From Ophiodon elongatus (Eukaryota; Chordata; Actinopteri; Perciformes; Hexagrammidae): DNA of 64,000 nt. Shown piece by piece: positions 58,901-64,000 of the stretch; the stretch's first letter is position 1; every line of letters starts with the position of its first letter. A program made the translations under genes and the position numbers. The notes under the pieces were generated by a model. It saw only the letters and a list, made by a program, of their open reading frames with translations. It was not told the origin of the DNA and made no database searches. The stretch is taken from the NCBI GenBank assembly GCA_016806645.1, contig JACSYO010000938.1, positions 732,550 through 796,549 of the forward strand, read 5' to 3'.

Positions 58901-61900
58901 AAGGAATCATTTCCAGGTCAAGTACTCGTGGCTGTGCCTGTCTTAGGTTGTCCCCAGGTTTTTTAGGGGGGATCTTACCCGTCATTGGCGAACCAGTCTT
59001 CCATACTGCCTTTTTTTGTTTTTTAACATTTTTTTCTTTAAAGAATCTCTCATTATTTTTCTTCATCTCCTTTCTAACCATGTCCTGAGTTTCTACATGT
59101 TGTACAACAACACAATACTCAGCGTTCTCGCACACTGAGTCTGCTCACAGTGGCGTTGAGGTCAAGTACTCGTGGCTGTGCCTGTCTTAGGTTGTCCCCA
59201 GGTTTTTTAGGGGGGATCTTACCCGTCATTGGCGAACCAGTCTTCCATACTTGCCTTTTATTTGAACATGGTTTAGTTAAAGGAGGAATTTGCCACCTTT
59301 TATGTAGGTGTACTATTAGTGCTGATCGTTAATATAGTCCTCTGAAGGAATCATTTCCAGGTCAAGTACTCGTGGCTGTGCCTGTCTTAGGTTGTCCCCA
59401 GGTTTTTTAGGGGGGATCTTACCCGTCATTGGCGAACCAGTCTTCCATACTTGCCTTTTATTTGAACATGGTTTAGTTAAAGGAGGAATTTGCCACCTTT
59501 TATGTAGGTGTACTATTAGTGCTGATCGTTAATATAGTCCTCTGAAGGAATCATTTCCAGGTCAAGTACTCGTGGCTGTGCCTGTCTTAGGTTGTCCCCA
59601 GGTTTTTTAGGGGGGATCTTACCCGTCATTGGCGAACCAGTCTTCCATACTGCCTTTTTTTGTTTTTTAACATTTTTTTCTTTAAAGAATCTCTCATTAT
59701 TTTTCTTCATCTCCTTTCTAACCATGTCCTGAGTTTCTACATGTTGTACAACATACTCAGCGTTCTCGCACACTGAGTCTGCTCACAGTGGCGTTGAGGT
59801 CAAGTACTCGTGGCTGTGCCTGTCTTAGGTTGTCCCCAGGTTTTAAGAGGGATCTTACCCGTCATTGGCGAACCAGTCTTCCATACTTGCCTTTTATTTG
59901 AACATGGTTTAGTTAAAGGAGGAATTTGCCACCTTTTATGTAGGTGTACTATTAGTGCTGATCGTTAATATAGTCCTCTGAAGGAATCATTTCCAGGTCA
60001 AGTACTCGTGGCTGTGCCTGTCTTAGGTTGTCCCCAGGTTTTTTAGGGGGGATCTTACCCGTCATTGGCGAACCAGTCTTCCATACTGCCTTTTTTTGTT
60101 TTTTAACATTTTTTTCATTAAAGAATCTCTCATTATTTTTCTTCAACTCCTTTCTAACCATGTCCTGAGTTTCTACATGTTGTACAACAACACAATACTC
60201 AGCGTTCTCGCACACTGAGTCTGCTCACAGTGGCGTTGAGGTCAAGTACTCGTGGCTGTGCCTGTCTTAGGTTGTCCCCAGGTTTTTTAGGGGGGATCTT
60301 ACCCGTCATTGGCGAACCAGTCTTCCATACTTGCCTTTTATTTGAACATGGTTTAGTTAAAGGAGGAATTTGCCACCTTTTATGTAGGTGTACTATTAGT
60401 GCTGATCGTTAATATAGTCCTCTGAAGGAATCATTTCCAGGTCAAGTACTCGTGGCTGTGCCTGTCTTAGGTTGTCCCCAGGTTTTTTAGGGGGGATCTT
60501 ACCCGTCATTGGCGAACCAGTCTTCCATACTGCCTTTTTTTGTTATTTTTTTCTTTAAAGTCTCTCATTATTTTTCTTCATCTCCTTTCTAACCATGTCC
60601 TGAGTTTCTACATGTTGCACAACACAATACTCAGCGTTCTCGCCACTGAGTCTGCTCACAGTGGCGTTGAGGTCAAGTACTCGTGGCTGTGCCTGTCTTA
60701 GGTTGTCCCCAGGTTTTTTAGGGGGGATCTTACCCGTCATTGGCGAACCAGTCTTCCATACTGCCTTTTTTTGTTTTTTAACATTTTTTTCTTTAAAGAA
60801 TCTCTCATTATTTTTCTTCATCTCCTTTCTAACCATGTCCTGAGTTTCTACATGTTGTACAACACAATACTCAGCGTTCTCGCACACTGAGTCTGCTCAC
60901 AGTGGCGTTGAGGTCAAGTACTCGTGGCTGTGCCTGTCTTAGGTTGTCCCCAGGTTTTTTAGGGGGGATCTTACCCGTCATTGGCGAACCAGTCTTCCAT
61001 ACTGCCTTTTTTTGTTTTTAACATTTTTTTCTTTAAAGAATCTCTCATTATTTTTCTTCATCTCCTTTCTAACCATGTCCTGAGTTTCTACATGTTGTAC
61101 AACACAATACTCAGCGTTCTCGCACACTGAGTCTGCTCACAGTGGCGTTGAGGTCAAGTACTCGTGGCTGTGCCTGTCTTAGGTTGTCCCCAGGTTTTTT
61201 AGGGGGGATCTTACCCGTCATTGGCGAACCAGTCTTCCATACTGCCTTTTTTTGTTTTTTAACATTTTTTTCATTAAAGAATCTCTCATTATTTTTCTTC
61301 AACTCCTTTCTAACCATGTCCTGAGTTTCTACATGTTGTACAACAACACAATACTCAGCGTTCTCGCACACTGAGTCTGCTCACAGTGGCGTTGAGGTCA
61401 AGTACTCGTGGCTGTGCCTGTCTTAGGTTGTCCCCAGGTTTTTTAGAGGGGATCTTACCCGTCATTGGCGAACCAGTCTTCCATACTTGCCTTTTATTTG
61501 AACATGGTTTAGTTAAAGGAGGAATTTGCCACCTTTTATGTAGGTGTACTATTAGTGCTGATCGTTAATATAGTCCTCTGAAGGAATCATTTCCAGGTCA
61601 AGTACTCGTGGCTGTGCCTGTCTTAGGTTGTCCCCGGGTTTTTTAGGGGGGATCTTACCCGTCATTGGCGAACCAGTCTTCCATACTGCCTTTTTTTGTT
61701 TTTTAACATTTTTTTCTTTAAAGAATCTCTCATTATTTTTCTTCATCTCCTTTCTAACCATGTCCTGAGTTTCTACATGTTGTACAACAACACAATACTC
61801 AGCGTTCTCGCACACTGAGTCTGCTCACAGTGGCGTTGAGGTCAAGTACTCGTGGCTGTGCCTGTCTTAGGTTGTCCCCAGGTTTTTTAGGGGGGATCTT

Positions 61901-64000
61901 ACCCGTCATTGGCGAACCAGTCTTCCATACTGCCTTTTTTTGTTTTTTAACATTTTTTTCATTAAAGAATCTCTCATTATTTTTCTTCAACTCCTTTCTA
62001 ACCATGTCCTGAGTTTCTACATGTTGTACAACACAATACTCAGCGTTCTCGCACACTGAGTCTGCTCACAGTGGCGTTGAGGTCAAGTACTCGTGGCTGT
62101 GCCTGTCTTAGGTTGTCCCCAGGTTTTTTAGGGGGGATCTTACCTGTCATTGGCGAACCAGTCTTCCATACTGCCTTTTTTTGTTTTTTAACATTTTTTT
62201 CATTAAAGAATCTCTCATTATTTTTCTTCATCTCCTTTCTAACCATGTCCTGAGTTTCTACATGTTGTACAACAACACAATACTCAGCGTTCTCGCACAC
62301 TGAGTCTGCTCACAGTGGCGTTGAGGTCAAGTACTCGTGGCTGTGCCTGTCTTAGGTTGTCCCCAGGTTTTTTAGAGGGGATCTTACCCGTCATTGGCGA
62401 ACCAGTCTTCCATACTTGCCTTTTATTTGAACATGGTTTAGTTAAAGGAGGAATTTGCCACCTTTTATGTAGGTGTACTATTAGTGCTGATCGTTAATAT
62501 AGTCCTCTGAAGGAATCATTTCCAGGTCAAGTACTCGTGGCTGTGCCTGTCTTAGGTTGTCCCCAGGTTTTTTAGGGGGGATCTTACCCGTCATTGGCGA
62601 ACCAGTCTTCCATACTGCCTTTTTTTGTTTTTTAACATTTTTTTCATTAAAGAATCTCTCATTATTTTTCTTCAACTCCTTTCTAACCATGTCCTGAGTT
62701 TCTACATGTTGTACAACAACACAATACTCAGCGTTCTCGCACACTGAGTCTGCTCACAGTGGCGTTGAGGTCAAGTACTCGTGGCTGTGCCTGTCTTAGG
62801 TTGTCCCCAGGTTTTTTAGGGGGGATCTTACCTGTCATTGGCGAACCAGTCTTCCATACTGCCTTTTTTTGTTTTTTAACATTTTTTTCATTAAAGAATC
62901 TCTCATTATTTTTCTTCAACTCCTTTCTAACCATGTCCTGAGTTTCTACATGTTGTACAACAACACAATACTCAGCGTTCTCGCACACTGAGTCTGCTCA
63001 CAGTGGCGTTGAGGTCAAGTACTCGTGGCTGTGCCTGTCTTAGGTTGTCCCCAGGTTTTTTAGGGGGGATCTTACCCGTCATTGGCGAACCAGTCTTCCA
63101 TACTTGCCTTTTATTTGAACATGGTTTAGTTAAAGGAGGAATTTGCCACCTTTTATGTAGGTGTACTATTAGTGCTGATCGTTAATATAGTCCTCTGAAG
63201 GAATCATTTCCAGGTCAAGTACTCGTGGCTGTGCCTGTCTTAGGTTGTCCCCAGGTTTTTTAGGGGGGATCTTACCCGTCATTGGCGAACCAGTCTTCCA
63301 TACTGCCTTTTTTTGTTTTTTAACATTTTTTTCTTTAAAGAATCTCTCATTATTTTTCTTCATCTCCTTTCTAACCATGTCCTGAGTTTCTACATGTTGT
63401 ACAACAACACAACACTCAGCGTTCTCGCACACTGAGTCTGCTCACAGTGGCGTTGAGGTCAAGTACTCGTGGCTGTGCCTGTCTTAGGTTGTCCCCAGGT
63501 TTTTTAGAGGGGATCTTACCCGTCATTGGCGAACCAGTCTTCCATACTTGCCTTTTATTTGAACATGGTTTAGTTAAAGGAGGAATTTGCCACCTTTTAT
63601 GTAGGTGTACTATTAGTGCTGATCGTTAATATAGTCCTCTGAAGGAATCATTTCCAGGTCAAGTACTCGTGGCTGTGCCTGTCTTAGGTTGTCCCCAGGT
63701 TTTTTAGGGGGGATCTTACCCGTCATTGGCGAACCAGTCTTCCATACTGCCTTTTTTTGTTTTTTAACATTTTTTTCTTTAAAGAATCTCTCATTATTTT
63801 TCTTCATCTCCTTTCTAACCATGTCCTGAGTTTCTACATGTTGTACAACAACACAATACTCAGCGTTCTCGCACACTGAGTCTGCTCACAGTGGCGTTGA
63901 GGTCAAGTACTCGTGGCTGTGCCTGTCTTAGGTTGTCCCCAGGTTTTTTAGGGGGGATCTTACCCGTCATTGGCGAACCAGTCTTCCATACTTGCCTTTT

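Larger units (their letters stand above)
54299..64000. repeat. Two-monomer (A/B) tandem satellite array, open at the window end
   Basis: By manual count 44 monomer starts lie here: about 25 of type A (usual length 244) and 19 of type B (usual length 200). Both contain a shared core of at least 92 bases (AGGTCAAGTACTCGTGGCTG at its start, AACCAGTCTTCCATAC at its end) and different remainders of about 152 (A) and 108 (B) bases. The common arrangement is alternating A and B, a 444-bp dimer, with BB doublets at about 57.0-57.4 and 59.3-59.6 kb and A runs of two to four, the longest at about 60.5-61.5 kb. Copies are nearly identical except at the left edge (54299-54470), where a B copy is clearly diverged, as usual at array margins. 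T-tract length is the most variable part. No unit is a multiple of three long. Confidence 0.98.

Noticed and set aside
54660..63876. Repeated 60-codon plus-strand and 83-87-codon minus-strand open frames in the satellite
   Set aside because: They start with GTG, not ATG, recur only because the DNA repeats, and unit lengths of 200 and 244 break the frame between units. Their conservation reflects homogenisation of the array.
54299..64000. CRISPR array, 5S rRNA or snRNA gene cluster
   Set aside because: Units are 200-244 bp with no short repeat/unique spacer structure, the host is a vertebrate, and the units show no match by eye to 5S rRNA or to U1, U2, U4, U5 or U6 snRNA.

Overview
The window looks like teleost fish DNA, most likely from a spiny-rayed (percomorph) species. 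I see no operons, no bacterial-type genes and no complete host protein-coding gene. The sequence is AT-rich intergenic or intronic DNA filled with repeats typical of fish: 5'-truncated L2-type LINEs with ATTATT or AATTC tails, tRNA-derived SINEs with an L2-like tail, hAT and foldback DNA elements, long GT, CT/CA, TA, TTC and ATCT microsatellites, and interspersed repeats that I recall as common in percomorph genomes. Family names come from recognition of translated motifs and 3' tails, not from a search.

Layout. 1-15 kb: mostly unique DNA with an L2 LINE (about 2.34-4.36 kb), a small LINE fragment (5.3 kb) and a 12-bp minisatellite (7.5 kb). 15.1-15.4 kb, minus strand: the only candidate host exon, a 90-codon frame behind a good splice acceptor; I do not recognise the protein. 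16-20 kb: a tandem segmental duplication invaded by a SINE, then two more SINEs. 20.7-22.3 kb: a minus-strand L2. 22.6-30.6 kb: simple repeats, hairpins, a foldback element near 27.5 kb and another L2 carrying a 29-bp minisatellite. 31-37 kb: SINE and L2 pieces and a percomorph interspersed repeat. 38.2-39.9 kb: an AT-rich minisatellite followed by a CpG-rich inverted-repeat element with ETS-like and YY1-like sites. 43.2-44.8 kb: an internally deleted hAT transposon with 8-bp target duplications, a BED zinc finger remnant and a transposase C-terminus expanded by a 28-bp minisatellite. 49.1 and 52.5-53.0 kb: two more LINE pieces; 51.5 kb: a short frame resembling a transposon THAP-type domain.

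The last 9.7 kb (54.3 kb to the window end, not closed) is the most striking part: a near-homogeneous tandem satellite built from two monomers, A (244 bp) and B (200 bp), that share a core of at least 92 bp but have unrelated remainders. They mostly alternate as a 444-bp AB dimer, broken by AA and BB runs. The core contains a 17-bp motif on the minus strand that matches eight of the nine essential positions of the mammalian CENP-B box, and the copies that deviate do so at one CpG. This makes the array a candidate centromeric or pericentromeric satellite; that is inference and needs FISH or CENP-A data.

There is little gene cooperation to describe: nearly everything recognisable is a dead or non-autonomous mobile element or a tandem repeat, consistent with a gene-poor region beside satellite DNA.
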